Part shown: positions 35,852 through 44,759 of the stretch, piece after piece
How the letters are laid out: every line of letters begins with the position of its first letter
Numbering within the stretch: position 1 is the first letter of the stretch
Origin: Terriglobia bacterium
GTDB taxonomy: Bacteria; Acidobacteriota; Terriglobia; Terriglobales; Acidobacteriaceae
Assembly: GCA_020073465.1 (NCBI GenBank)
Contig: JAIQFC010000015.1
Location: forward strand, 164,074-228,073
Reading direction: 5' to 3'
Length of the DNA: 64,000 nt
Program-made: the position numbers and the translations under genes
Notes under the pieces: generated by a model
The model's database searches: none
What the model was told of the DNA's origin: nothing
The model's input: the letters and a program-made list of their open reading frames with translations, nothing else

Positions 35852-37207
35852 ATGAGATCCCTAGACCGCAATCGCCTGCAGTCCCTGATGCAACGCGAGC
35901 AGAAGAAGTTTGTCGACGAGCGTCCGAAATCAAAGGCGCTGTTTGAGCGCGCGCGCAAGTCGCTGCTCGCCGGTGTCCCGATGAACTGGATGGTGAAATG
36001 GGCCGGAGCCTTCCCGCCATTTGTGAGCGAAGCCCAGGGCGCCCACTTCTTCGACGTCGACGGCCATCGCTACACCGACTTCTGCCTCGGCGACACGGGC
36101 GCGATGACGGGGCACTCTCCCTTTGCCACGGTAAAGGCGGTCGAGGAGCAGGCACGCCGTGGGATCACGCTCATGCTGCCCGGAGAAGACTCCATCTTCG
36201 TCGCCGAGGAATTGCAGAAGCGCTTCAACCTGCCCTACTGGCAGTTCGCCCTGACCGCCACCGACGCCAACCGCTTCTCGATCCGCCTGGCTCGCCAGAT
36301 CACGGGTCGCCCGAAGATTCTGGTCTTCAACTGGTGCTATCACGGCACGGTGGACGAAACCTTCATCACGCTCGAGGCCAACGGCAGCGCCGGGCCCCGC
36401 CGCGGCAATATTGGCCCGCCCGTCAATCCCGCCGTGACCACCAAGGTCGTCGAATTCAACGATCTCGCAGCCCTCGAGCGCGCCCTGGCGCCCGGGGACG
36501 TGGCCTGCGTGCTGGCCGAGCCCGCCATGACGAACGTCGGCATCGTTCATCCCCAGCCCGGATACCATAAGGCCCTCCGCGAGTTGACCCGCAAGCACGG
36601 CACGCTGCTGATCATCGACGAGACCCATACCATCTGTGCCGGCCCCGGCGGCTTCACCCGCGAAGAGAATCTTGAGCCCGATGTGCTGGTCTTCGGCAAG
36701 GCAATTGGCGCCGGCATTCCCGGCGCCGCTTACGGTTTTTCGCAGGAGGTCGCAGACCGCATTGTCGCCAGGCAAAATCTGGAGGACTGTGACGTCGGCG
36801 GCATCGGAGGTACTCTCGCAGGCAATGCGCTCTCGCTCGCAGCCATGCGTGCCACGTTAGCCAAGGTCCTGACCAAAGAAGCCTTCGACCGCATGATTCC
36901 GGTGGCCGAGCGCTGGAGGCTCGGTGTAGCGACAGTGATCACGCAGGCCGAGCTCCCTTGGCACGTGACCCGTCTCGGCTGCCGCGCCGAGTATCTCTTC
37001 GCCGCCACCCCGCCGAAGACTGGCACAGAAGCCCACGACGCCATGGATTTCGAGCTCGAGCGCTTCATGCATCTCTACGCCATGAATCGTGGAATCCTGC
37101 TGACTCCCTTCCACAACATGGCCCTCACGTCGCCCCAAACCGAAGCCGAAGACGTGGACCGCCACACCAAAATCTTCCGCGACGCGGTGAAGGAACTGGT
37201 GGGATAA
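35852..37207 (+). CDS. Class III aminotransferase, glutamate-1-semialdehyde aminomutase-like
   Basis: The 451-residue PLP enzyme has the class III fold. It has FFDVDGHRYTDFCLGDTGAMTGHSP near the start, LLIIDETHTICAGPGGF with the cofactor Asp, and the Schiff-base Lys in VLVFGKAIGAGIPGAAYGF. The pattern resembles glutamate-1-semialdehyde aminomutase. However, hemL normally begins with SxxLFxxAxxxIPGGV, and this protein instead has SLLAGVPMNWMVKWAG, so it is more likely a related aminotransferase of unknown substrate. The frame opens 19 codons further upstream without a better start. Confidence 0.82.
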   Translation: MRSLDRNRLQSLMQREQKKFVDERPKSKALFERARKSLLAGVPMNWMVKWAGAFPPFVSEAQGAHFFDVDGHRYTDFCLGDTGAMTGHSPFATVKAVEEQARRGITLMLPGEDSIFVAEELQKRFNLPYWQFALTATDANRFSIRLARQITGRPKILVFNWCYHGTVDETFITLEANGSAGPRRGNIGPPVNPAVTTKVVEFNDLAALERALAPGDVACVLAEPAMTNVGIVHPQPGYHKALRELTRKHGTLLIIDETHTICAGPGGFTREENLEPDVLVFGKAIGAGIPGAAYGFSQEVADRIVARQNLEDCDVGGIGGTLAGNALSLAAMRATLAKVLTKEAFDRMIPVAERWRLGVATVITQAELPWHVTRLGCRAEYLFAATPPKTGTEAHDAMDFELERFMHLYAMNRGILLTPFHNMALTSPQTEAEDVDRHTKIFRDAVKELVG

Positions 37208-37272
37208 GCGCCCGTGCGCGAATCGTAGCCTGCCGTTCCACTCCCAAGTCGGGCTCTCTTGGAGATTCGTTG

Positions 37273-38301
37273 TTACTTGGGCTGTGGCGCCGGCTTGGTA
37301 TCCATTAGCATCGCACGATCGGCGGTACTCAAGTCGACTCGGGGATCTGCCGACCATCCCGGAAACCCCAGTGCCTCTTCCGCCTGCACTGGATCGGCGA
37401 TTGAGATATCTCCGCCAATCAGAAATGAGCGAGGGTAGAACGAAATGTAGTAAGTCTGATCGGCCTCAGCCTTGAGTCGCACAACCCGCTTGGTTGCCGT
37501 GGATTGAAACACATATTCTCCGGGCGGGACTAACGCCTCGACGTAATGCTGGTTCTTCAGCTTTCCAATTTCGACGGCGCCGCAGTATAGGGATGGCGTT
37601 TTGTCTCCCCGTGACTCATTGCGAAGGAGGTAGACAGTTGCGGCTCCAGTCAGCTGTTTCGGCGGAGGCTGCCTCCGAAGCAACTCGGTCTGATCGAGTG
37701 GAAGGTCTCCGTTCACGTAAGCCGTGAAAATTGTGCCTTCGGGGATTTCTGCGTTGTCTCCCTTGAACAGGAAGAAGACAGGAACTGCGACGACGCTGGC
37801 GCCCGTTCCTGCTGTCCATGGTGCCCTGTCGAGCGTCTGCCCTACGGCCTTCTCTGTATATCCCTCACCTTTAAGCTTCGCATTGGCTCGCACCGGGACG
37901 GATTGCCCTGTGATCGCCTCAACGGAGTCGACTTCGAGGACTAACTTGCCCGGCCGGCCCATCATGCGATTCTTTTGTGTGGACGCGACCCGTCCTTGAG
38001 CGATGGCCCCTCGGGGGATCACGACCAGATCTCCAACCTTCACGTCGGTTGCGACGCGGAAACTCAGCTGGTCGCCGGTTTTCGCCTTCTTGGAAGTAAT
38101 GAACGTAGTGGTGCGCACGCGGACGTGTGTCCCATCCTCAAGAAGTACTGCTTGCGGCGCTTCGCTGCTGCCTACCTTGGGCTCGACTCGCTGCACTGAG
38201 CTCTGGGCCGGAGGCGCATCCTGGGCGACGACGGGGAGAGAAGAAACAAGCAGGGCGAAGACAGCACAGCCGAGAAAGCTGCAGAGAGTGGCGCGCTTCA
38301 T
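37273..38301 (-). CDS. Exported protein with DUF2846-like C-terminus
   Basis: The 342-residue product has a signal peptide (residues 1-26, ending near VVAQ). A middle beta region (residues about 50-180) has GTHVRVRTTTFITSKKAKTGDQLSFRVATDVKVGDLVVIPRGAIAQGRV, a pattern common in acidobacterial secreted proteins. A C-terminal DUF2846-like domain follows (ATVYLLRNESRGDKTPSLYCGAVEIGKLKNQHYVEALVPPGEYVFQS). The function is unknown; DUF2846 proteins are thought to be envelope proteins. It is convergent to the aminotransferase. A frame opening 21 codons upstream is ignored in favour of the signal peptide. Confidence 0.65.
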   Translation of the reverse strand: MKRATLCSFLGCAVFALLVSSLPVVAQDAPPAQSSVQRVEPKVGSSEAPQAVLLEDGTHVRVRTTTFITSKKAKTGDQLSFRVATDVKVGDLVVIPRGAIAQGRVASTQKNRMMGRPGKLVLEVDSVEAITGQSVPVRANAKLKGEGYTEKAVGQTLDRAPWTAGTGASVVAVPVFFLFKGDNAEIPEGTIFTAYVNGDLPLDQTELLRRQPPPKQLTGAATVYLLRNESRGDKTPSLYCGAVEIGKLKNQHYVEALVPPGEYVFQSTATKRVVRLKAEADQTYYISFYPRSFLIGGDISIADPVQAEEALGFPGWSADPRVDLSTADRAMLMDTKPAPQPK

Positions 38302-38383
38302 AGCACACCTCCTCGTCCGTCTATTCTGGCCTCGCCCGGAGAGGACGGCAGTGAGCCGGATCACGGTCCTGAGGCCAAAGTTA

Positions 38384-39247
38384 CTAAAGCAATCCTTCTT
38401 GTTTCAACAGTTCCTCGATGCCGTCGATCAGAGTATTGGCTGCCTTCGTAATCCGGGGGTCCCCTGTTTGAGTGCCGGTCGATGTGAGTGAGTCCAACAG
38501 ATCGCTGATCACATTCGGAAACCCTTGCGGAAGCTTGCGGCAATGGGTAATCATGAACTTGACCAGCTTCTTCTCTCCTGGATTTGGCAGTTCGTTCACA
38601 GCACACAGAATGTCGAAGTAGCTGGCCAGCAGTGCGGTAGTGCGATGGTGAGCGCTGACGGAATCCTGGCGCGCAATCGCCAGCTCGATCTGGTGAAGAT
38701 ATGACGACATATTCTTCCGCAGGATGGGGAAGTTCTTGGCCACGATGGCAGTCTTCAAAGCAGGCGGATACGGTTGTCGCGCCGAGGCCTGAAGCCGCGC
38801 GAACCATCCTTTCTTGTCTACCAGAATTTGCGAGTGCAGCACGTTGTGCCAGAAGCAGGTGGAGTAACCCACCGAGGCACGATGGTGCTGCAAAACGTCG
38901 GCTAGACGGTCCTCGATCCGGCGCGGATCGCGGAACATCGCATCCACGCTGACGCCGGTTTCCGCGTCCACCCATTCATCCCCCGGTTCCCAGAATGCGT
39001 TGCCGATTTCGGCAGTCGTATGAGGCTCAGCCACCTTCCGCCGTACTTCGAGCGGCAGGGGCTCGTCAGTGTAGACGTAAAGATCGATGTCAGAATGCGG
39101 GTCGGAAGATTCGGAAGTGCGAGACCCGCTCAGGACCACGGCCTCCACCGGCGCCAACTTGGCATAGCGAAGCGCCACGCGCTGCGCCAGGTTAACCGGC
39201 GCCGTGGACTCCGCGTTGGGGGGCGCATCTGGATGCTGTTCCGGCAT
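38384..39247 (-). CDS. Nucleotidyltransferase-domain protein (DUF4037-like)
   Basis: The 287-residue protein has an N-terminal polymerase-beta-type nucleotidyltransferase domain with VVLSGSRTSESSDPHSDIDLYVYT (Gly-Ser and the two Asp of SDIDL). A helical C-terminal region (residues about 155-285) resembles DUF4037 proteins. The catalytic residues look intact, so it may transfer a nucleotide to a small molecule (aminoglycoside-type) or protein. The target is unknown. It is divergent from the FN3 lipoprotein gene 51 bases away. Confidence 0.8.
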   Translation of the reverse strand: MPEQHPDAPPNAESTAPVNLAQRVALRYAKLAPVEAVVLSGSRTSESSDPHSDIDLYVYTDEPLPLEVRRKVAEPHTTAEIGNAFWEPGDEWVDAETGVSVDAMFRDPRRIEDRLADVLQHHRASVGYSTCFWHNVLHSQILVDKKGWFARLQASARQPYPPALKTAIVAKNFPILRKNMSSYLHQIELAIARQDSVSAHHRTTALLASYFDILCAVNELPNPGEKKLVKFMITHCRKLPQGFPNVISDLLDSLTSTGTQTGDPRITKAANTLIDGIEELLKQEGLL

Positions 39248-39298
39248 CTCTTTTCCTACACTACCTGAAAGCCTACCCTCTGGTACCCTGTGTATTCC

Positions 39299-40390
39299 AT
39301 GCGAGGGCCCTTATGCACAAGTCTGGCGCTTGGTCTGTGCCTCCTGTGGGCAGGCTGCGCCACCGTCGGACCACCGCAGCCGCCTTCGCTGGAACTCCCG
39401 AAGCCGCCGTCCGATCTTCGCGCCACGCGCAAAGGAGGCAAGGTTCTCCTGACTTGGACGATCCCTGCGTCCACCACCGATCGCCAAAGCGTTCACTCGC
39501 TGGGTGCAACCCGCATCTGCCGGGGACTCGATAAGGTTCTCCAGTCATGCGGCACGCCGGTGGGCGAGGCCCCCCCGCCACCGAACCTGGCAGACGTACG
39601 CAAGTCCTCGGGCCAAAAAGTTGCGGGATCGTACGGGGACTCGCTGCCCAGCGACCTCCAGCGCGGCAATCCCCTCGGCTCCATGACCTACGCTGTAGAA
39701 GTCCTCAACGCGAACGGGCGTAGCGCCGGGCTTTCCAATCAGGTGCAGGCGCCGCTCGTGCCAACTCTTCCATCACCGGCGGATTTCAATGCGCGGGTTA
39801 CGGGCGAGGGAGTCGCTCTGACGTGGACCGCACCCCTGCCTTCGGAGCCGCAACCTGCAGCGCGGTATGTGTATCGAGTCTACCGGAGGGCGGAGGGCGT
39901 TCAGCAGCGGATTCTCGTGGGTGAAGTGGCAGCGACGACTGGGTCGAACTTCACTCTTACGGACCCCAGCATCGAGTGGGAGAAAACCTACTACTACCAC
40001 GTCACCACACTCACGGCGATTGCACAGCCAGGAAAGGCGGAGATTCAGGTCGAGGGCGACGACTCCCCCGAAGTTAAAGTCTTCGCCGACGACGTCTTCC
40101 CGCCCGCCGTGCCCTCAGGTTTGCAGGCCGTATTCTCCGGCCCAGGCCAGGAACCGTTCATCGACCTGATCTGGGCGCCGGTCACGGATGTGGATCTTGC
40201 CGGATACAACGTGTATCGCCATGAAGAAGGAAAGGCCCCGGAGAGGGTGAATTCGGAACCCGTGAAGACCCCGGCCTACCGCGATAAGAGTGTCGCCGCT
40301 GGGAAACAGTATTTCTATTCGATTTCCGCCGTGGATGCACGAGGAAATGAGAGCACGCGTTCGGAGGAGGCGAGCGAGAGAGTCCCGTGA
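39299..40390 (+). CDS. Lipoprotein with fibronectin type III domains
   Basis: The 363-residue product has a lipoprotein signal with lipobox LLWAGC (Cys at about residue 19). Three FN3-like beta domains follow: PKPPSDLRATRKGGKVLLTW, then LPSPADFNARVTGEGVALTWTAP, and FPPAVPSGLQAVFSGPGQEPFIDLIWAPVTDVDLAGYNVYR. It should lie on the cell surface or in the periplasm as a structural or carbohydrate/protein-binding protein. The start is the ATG after an open GTG three codons earlier. No partner gene is clear. Confidence 0.85.
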   Translation: MRGPLCTSLALGLCLLWAGCATVGPPQPPSLELPKPPSDLRATRKGGKVLLTWTIPASTTDRQSVHSLGATRICRGLDKVLQSCGTPVGEAPPPPNLADVRKSSGQKVAGSYGDSLPSDLQRGNPLGSMTYAVEVLNANGRSAGLSNQVQAPLVPTLPSPADFNARVTGEGVALTWTAPLPSEPQPAARYVYRVYRRAEGVQQRILVGEVAATTGSNFTLTDPSIEWEKTYYYHVTTLTAIAQPGKAEIQVEGDDSPEVKVFADDVFPPAVPSGLQAVFSGPGQEPFIDLIWAPVTDVDLAGYNVYRHEEGKAPERVNSEPVKTPAYRDKSVAAGKQYFYSISAVDARGNESTRSEEASERVP

Positions 40391-40519
40391 GAATTACCGG
40401 CTGTGTCCCAAGCTTCCCGAACTTCTGTGTCGTGTGATTCTGGTTGGCGCGCCGCATTCAGAATGTGCGTGCTGCTAGGATTTCGCCGGCACCCCAGAAC
40501 ACAGGTCCAGATTCCAGCC

Positions 40520-40672
40520 GCGAAGCGGCGTAAGAGTGCAGCCCACGGCGCCAGCCGTGGAGAGAGGTGGGAACCTGACAAGCCCCAGAGGGGCGAAAGA
40601 ACGGTTCTCACATACTCTCTCAGCGCTGCGATGCCCGGGCCGTTTTCAGCAGGCGGCTTTGGCCGCCGCGGC
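40520..40672. repeat. Composite dispersed repeats between two genes
   Basis: GCAGCCCACGGC...GCCGTGG is followed by CCCCAGAGGGGCG, then CTGCGATGCCCGGGC plus the hairpin GGCGGCTTTGGCCGCC. These match partial copies near 23.12, 17.85 and 44.43 kb. The rest of the 300-base spacer between the FN3 lipoprotein and the sigma factor holds nothing else recognisable. Confidence 0.55.
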
Positions 40673-40693
40673 GCAACCTGATTTCTCAACCTG

Positions 40694-41965
40694 CTAGAGC
40701 CGCGATTCCACTTCGGCCAATCGCCGCGCAAGAAATCCCCGAGCAACCTCATTCGTCACCAGGGAAAGCGCCCGCCGATAGGAATCAGCGGCCCGCTCCC
40801 ACCGCTGCAATCGTCGCAGCAGGTCACCCCGGGCCGCCGGAAGCAGGTAGTATTCGCGAAGTTGCGCCTTCGCCTCTAGGTCATCGATCAGCCGCAATCC
40901 TGCCGCAGGCCCATCGGCCATCGCCACCGCCGCGGCATGATTCAGTTCCACCACCGGAGACGGCTGCACCCGCAGCAGCACTTCATACAGCGCGACGATT
41001 TGCCTCCAGTCTGTCTTCTCCGCATGCGCGGCTCGCCCGTGGACGGCGGCGATCGCCGCCTGCAGCGCATAAGGTCCCGCCCCTCCCGCACGCAGGGCTG
41101 ACTCGACCAGTTCCAGGCCTTCGCGGATTTCTTCCTGATTCCACAAGCTACGGTTCTGTTCTTCGAGAAGAACTGGCTCGCCCTTCGCGTCCACCCGCGC
41201 GCTCCGGCGCGAGTCATGCAGCAACATCAAGGCGAGCAACGCCTGCGCTTCGTTTTGACCAGGGAGCAGCTGGCACAGCAGTCGTCCCAGACGGATAGCT
41301 TCGGCGCAAAGTTCCTGGCGGATGGCCGTGTCTCCCGAGTTCGCGCTGTACCCCTCATTGAACACCAGGTAAACCACCAGCATGACCGCCTCGAGACGCT
41401 CGCCCAGCTGCTGTTCGGGCGGAACCTGGTAGGGAATCCGCGCGTCGCGAATCTTCTGCTTGGCCCGGACCAGCCGCTGGGCCATGGTCGGCAACGGAAC
41501 CAGAAAGCCGCGCGCGATCTCGTCCGTACTCAGCCCGCACAGAGTGCGCAAGGTGAGCGCAACTTGAGCCTCCAGCGCCAGCGCCGGATGGCAACAGGTG
41601 AAGATCAGACGCAGCCGGTCGTCGCCAAACGGATCGTGGTCATGCGGATCGTCATGGTTCAGACCACGCAGCATATTCTCCTGCGTCCCGGCGAGCTGCT
41701 GTTCCAGTTCTGCGATTTTCTGCAGTTCTTCGCGCTTGGACTCGAAGCGTTCCCGCCGCCGCAGCAAATCCACAGCTTTATGCTGCGCCGTCGAAACCAG
41801 CCAGGCGCGTGGGTTTGCGGGTATGCCTTCCTTCGGCCACTGCTCCACCGCCGCAGTGAAGGCCTCCTGCATCACCTCCTCCGCCAGCTCAAAGCTGCCC
41901 AGCAGCCGGATCAGACTGGCCAGAATCCTTCCTGACTCCTCCCGGAAGATGCGCTCAATGTCCAT
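40694..41965 (-). CDS. ECF42-type RNA polymerase sigma factor
   Basis: The 423-residue protein is an extracytoplasmic-function sigma factor with a long C-terminal region. Sigma region 2 (RIFREESGRILASLIRLLGSFELAEEVMQEAFTAAVEQWP, then NPRAWLVSTAQHKAVDLLRRR) and region 4 (LALEAQVALTLRTLCGLSTDEIARGFLVPLPTMAQRLVRAKQKIR) are clear. The remaining 200 residues are helical, TPR-like, as in ECF42 (SigJ-like) factors. The gene lies 43 bases downstream of a YciI/DGPF gene in the same direction, the standard context of ECF42. The trigger is unknown. Confidence 0.9.
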   Translation of the reverse strand: MDIERIFREESGRILASLIRLLGSFELAEEVMQEAFTAAVEQWPKEGIPANPRAWLVSTAQHKAVDLLRRRERFESKREELQKIAELEQQLAGTQENMLRGLNHDDPHDHDPFGDDRLRLIFTCCHPALALEAQVALTLRTLCGLSTDEIARGFLVPLPTMAQRLVRAKQKIRDARIPYQVPPEQQLGERLEAVMLVVYLVFNEGYSANSGDTAIRQELCAEAIRLGRLLCQLLPGQNEAQALLALMLLHDSRRSARVDAKGEPVLLEEQNRSLWNQEEIREGLELVESALRAGGAGPYALQAAIAAVHGRAAHAEKTDWRQIVALYEVLLRVQPSPVVELNHAAAVAMADGPAAGLRLIDDLEAKAQLREYYLLPAARGDLLRRLQRWERAADSYRRALSLVTNEVARGFLARRLAEVESRL

Positions 41966-42008
41966 CCGGCCTCCTCTCCAGAGGTTAGCCGGACGGACAT
42001 CCGCAAGG

Positions 42009-42368
42009 CTAGCTGGGCATGTCATGCGGAATGATGGGCCTCACCTCGATCGATCCCCACCGCGCCGTCGGAATCCGCGCGGCCACCCCGAGAACGTCAT
42101 CCAGGTCTTTGGCTTCAATCAGATAGTAGCCGCCCAGTTGCTCCTTGGTCTCGGCGAACGGACCGTCGGTTACGACCTGCTTCTTATCCCGCACCCGCAC
42201 GGTAGTCGCAGTGGAGGTGACATTCAGTTCATTCCCTCCACGGTAGTGCCCGCTTTGCACAATACTTTTGGTGAACTGCATGTATTCCTGAAGGATGGTG
42301 TTGCGCTCTGCTTCGTTCTTGGTGTCCCACTGAGCTTCGTTGCCATAAATCAGCAGCAGATATTGCAT
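42009..42368 (-). CDS. YciI/DGPF-domain protein
   Basis: The 119-residue protein begins MQYLLLIYGNEAQWD and carries TDGPFAETKEQLGGYYLIEAKDLDDVLGVAARIPTARWGSIEVRPI, the DGPF motif. Members of this ferredoxin-like fold family may be small enzymes or ligand sensors. Its pairing with the ECF42 sigma factor 43 bases downstream is the conserved arrangement, in which these proteins are candidates for sigma-factor regulation. Confidence 0.9.
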   Translation of the reverse strand: MQYLLLIYGNEAQWDTKNEAERNTILQEYMQFTKSIVQSGHYRGGNELNVTSTATTVRVRDKKQVVTDGPFAETKEQLGGYYLIEAKDLDDVLGVAARIPTARWGSIEVRPIIPHDMPS

Positions 42369-42465
42369 GGTTCTGGCCTCCTTTTTGGCCTTCTACGGGA
42401 TAGTCGATCAGGAATACGATTTTCGACACCATGCGCGGAACATTTTGCAGTGCCCCAATGAACCC

Positions 42466-42540
42466 CAAGGACACGAAAGAGCACAAAGACGTGGATCCTA
42501 AGGGGTTTCCTTGGTGCACCTTCGTGTCCTCTGTGGTTAA
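42466..42540. repeat. Inverted repeat pair before the FAH-family gene
   Basis: AAGGACACGAAAGAGCACAAA and later TTGGTGCACCTTCGTGTCC are inverted versions of one another, so the region can fold into a hairpin. CTCTGTGGTTAATG follows. Similar sequences lie before the FKBP gene and, more diverged, before adenosine deaminase. Confidence 0.5.
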
Positions 42541-42614
42541 TGAATTTATAACCCATCATACTTTCTCTTCTTTCCCGTCTCGTACGGGGACGAGATATGT
42601 TTAGATAGATTCCT

Positions 42615-43415
42615 ATGAAATATTGCCGCTTTCAACTGAATGGCGACGCCCACTACGGCCTGATCGAGTCGGTCGCCGGACGGGACACAATTCTGCGGAT
42701 TCTCCTTGCCCCGCCCGAAGAAGCCGGCGGGGATATGGAAAGCCTGCGCACGCGCCGGATCGACCCGATTCCGCTGGAGGGCGCGACCCTGTTACCTCCT
42801 GTACGCCCCTCGAAGATTGTCTGCATCGGCCGCAACTATCGCGAGCACGCTGAAGAACTCGGCCATGACGTGCCGAAGGAGCCTCTCCTTTTCTTGAAAG
42901 CCACGTCCGCTTTGCTCGCCCCCGGTGGAACCGTGCGCCGTCCGAAGATCTCCGAGCGCGTCGATCACGAAGGCGAGCTCGGCGTGGTCATCGGCAAAAC
43001 CTGCTATCAGCCCGCCGCAGATGAGGACGTTCGCCCGTACATCCTCGGCTATACCTGCGTGAACGATGTCACCGCCCGTGACCTGCAGAACAAAGACGGC
43101 CAGTGGAGCCGCTCCAAAGGTTTTGACACCTTCTGCCCCGTCGGCCCCCTGGTGACTGACGAGATTGATCCCTGGTCCGGCATCGGTGTCGAAACCCGCG
43201 TCAACGGCGCCGTCCGCCAGCAGGGAAACACCCGCGACCTGATCTTTACTCTGGACGTGCTGATCCGCCACATCGCACAAGCCATGACCTTGTTCCCCGG
43301 AGACCTGATTCCCACCGGCACCCCGTCAGGAGTCGGTCCGCTGGTAGCGGGGGATGTAGTTGAGGTCAGCGTGGAAGGCGTGGGCACGCTGAGGAATTCT
43401 GTGGTCGACGAGTAA
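42615..43415 (+). CDS. Fumarylacetoacetate hydrolase-family protein
   Basis: The 266-residue protein has the FAH fold. It has KIVCIGRNYREHAEELGHDVPKEPLLFLK, DHEGELGVVIGKTCYQ with metal ligands Glu and Asp, and YTCVNDVTARDLQNKDGQWSRSKGFDTFCPVGP. This is the pattern of acylpyruvate hydrolases or 2-hydroxyhepta-2,4-diene-1,7-dioate isomerases (FAHD1-like). It should cleave or isomerise small acyl-pyruvate substrates, or decarboxylate oxaloacetate. It stands alone. Confidence 0.9.
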   Translation: MKYCRFQLNGDAHYGLIESVAGRDTILRILLAPPEEAGGDMESLRTRRIDPIPLEGATLLPPVRPSKIVCIGRNYREHAEELGHDVPKEPLLFLKATSALLAPGGTVRRPKISERVDHEGELGVVIGKTCYQPAADEDVRPYILGYTCVNDVTARDLQNKDGQWSRSKGFDTFCPVGPLVTDEIDPWSGIGVETRVNGAVRQQGNTRDLIFTLDVLIRHIAQAMTLFPGDLIPTGTPSGVGPLVAGDVVEVSVEGVGTLRNSVVDE

Positions 43416-43518
43416 GAAACCGTACTGGGGAAGAAAACGATGTGGCCCCCGTTTCGCGTCCTCCCAGAACACGATTCCGGCGTAAGATATATGACGTAGT
43501 CGCGGTTAGGAGGCTGGG

Positions 43519-43962
43519 ATGCTCTCCTGCATTTCTGATCCCGGTAAGCCTCTGCCTTCGGTGCGGATTGTCTGCGTGGTAGCTCTGACCCTGCTCTTAT
43601 CCGGTTGGACCACCTGTAGCGCGATGTTTGCGTTCAACAGCTGTGAAAGCTCGACTCCGCAGCCCCAAATCACATCACTCTCACCGGCCACAATTCCCGG
43701 GAACGCAGAACCAACCGTGCTTTCGGTGAACGGGAGCAATTTTGCCGCGCAATCGCAGATCATGTGGAACGGTACGGCATTACCGACCATGTTCATCAAC
43801 TCGCGTCTCTTGCAGACCACGATAACCGAACAGACCGTTGCTTCCTTCGGAGGTTCAGCGGGAAGCACGGTGCAGATTTCGGTTATGTCCACGGGGCCGG
43901 CCACCGTTGCGGGGTGTCCTAACGGCGGGAGTTCTTCCACGCTGGTTCTGGTCATCAATTAG
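43519..43962 (+). CDS. Small secreted protein with an IPT/TIG-like domain
   Basis: The 147-residue product has a hydrophobic N-terminal segment (PSVRIVCVVALTLLLSGWTTC) that could act as a signal or lipoprotein peptide. One immunoglobulin-like IPT/TIG domain follows (PQITSLSPATIPGNAEPTVLSVNGSNFAAQSQIMWNGTALPT, TVQISVMSTGP). An AGGAGG ribosome site lies just before the ATG. IPT domains of this kind are common in acidobacterial surface proteins; the role is unknown. It is convergent to the next hypothetical gene. Confidence 0.7.
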   Translation: MLSCISDPGKPLPSVRIVCVVALTLLLSGWTTCSAMFAFNSCESSTPQPQITSLSPATIPGNAEPTVLSVNGSNFAAQSQIMWNGTALPTMFINSRLLQTTITEQTVASFGGSAGSTVQISVMSTGPATVAGCPNGGSSSTLVLVIN

Positions 43963-43978
43963 GGCGTTGCGGGATCGG

Positions 43979-44272
43979 CTACTGCAGCCGGAACCGCTCC
44001 TTCATCACCCGCTGCAGCCGCGGCTTGTACAGCAGGTCGTAGGCAAGTTCTTTATCCGGAAACATGGCAAGGGCCGCGCGCTTGGCGCCCGCGGCGAGTT
44101 CCGAGGCCTCTTCCACGGTCAGGCTCGGGTCCTGGCTGATCACCGACATCACCATGCTCATCATCAACTGCAGGCGCCGGATCTTCTTGCGTTCCTCTTC
44201 GCTCTCGCGCCGTGTTTCCTCCTCAGTCAGAGGAAAACTGCTCTCCCGACAAGCCCGCTCCGGAATGTTCAT
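43979..44272 (-). CDS. Conserved short hypothetical protein
   Basis: The 97-residue product starts MNIPERACRESSFPLTEEET and has a charged helical section (RRESEEERKKIRRLQLMMSMVMSVISQD) that may form a coiled coil or membrane-proximal helix. A C-terminal helical part follows (VEEASELAAGAKRAALAMFPDKELAYDLLYKPRLQRVMKERF). No signal peptide or catalytic motif is seen. I do not recognise the family. The frame is open 15 codons further up, but the ATG used has the better position. Confidence 0.6.
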   Translation of the reverse strand: MNIPERACRESSFPLTEEETRRESEEERKKIRRLQLMMSMVMSVISQDPSLTVEEASELAAGAKRAALAMFPDKELAYDLLYKPRLQRVMKERFRLQ

Positions 44273-44377
44273 GATGGCCCCTTTGAACCCACTTACCCGC
44301 GCGGCAGCGCCGCACAATCAACTCTCTAGTGTTTCCCAGTCAATCGTATCCGACTGCGCATGCTCCTGAGCGATATC

Positions 44378-44450
44378 GTTTTGGGAAGGGCACGGCTTCC
44401 AGCCGTGCCGCCCAGAGCCAATAACAGCGGGGCTTTAGCCCCTGAGGTAG
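44378..44450. repeat. 30-bp repeat shared with comEC, plus GGGGCTTTAGCCCC hairpin
   Basis: GTTTTGGGAAGGGCACGGC through CCAGCCGTG is identical over 30 bases to part of the comEC coding sequence at 47.22 kb. A second hairpin, GGGGCTTTAGCCCC followed by TGAGG, comes next. The rest of the 44.27-44.76 kb spacer (about 490 bases) holds nothing else I recognise. Confidence 0.75.
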
Positions 44451-44759
44451 TCAACCGACTCAATATGAGATGCCTGATCCCCTATTTCCACTGAAATTAG
44501 ATGATTTTCCCCAGCTCCGCGTTGCGGTCCACTTGTCTGCATTCTCTCCGAATTGGCGCCAAACGCAACTGCACGAAAGTGCTGTCCGCGATTCGTAATT
44601 TCGGAACCTAACCGCGCCCGCAACCCCAACCTTCAAAAGCTGCATTGGAGCCTGTGCTGTCCGATCGGACAGAAAGCCCGCCTCGCGGCAGGAGTAGAAT
44701 CGCACTGAAGCACGGGTTCAGACCGATTCTCCGGTCGGAACTCCAGAATTGGAGAGGTC

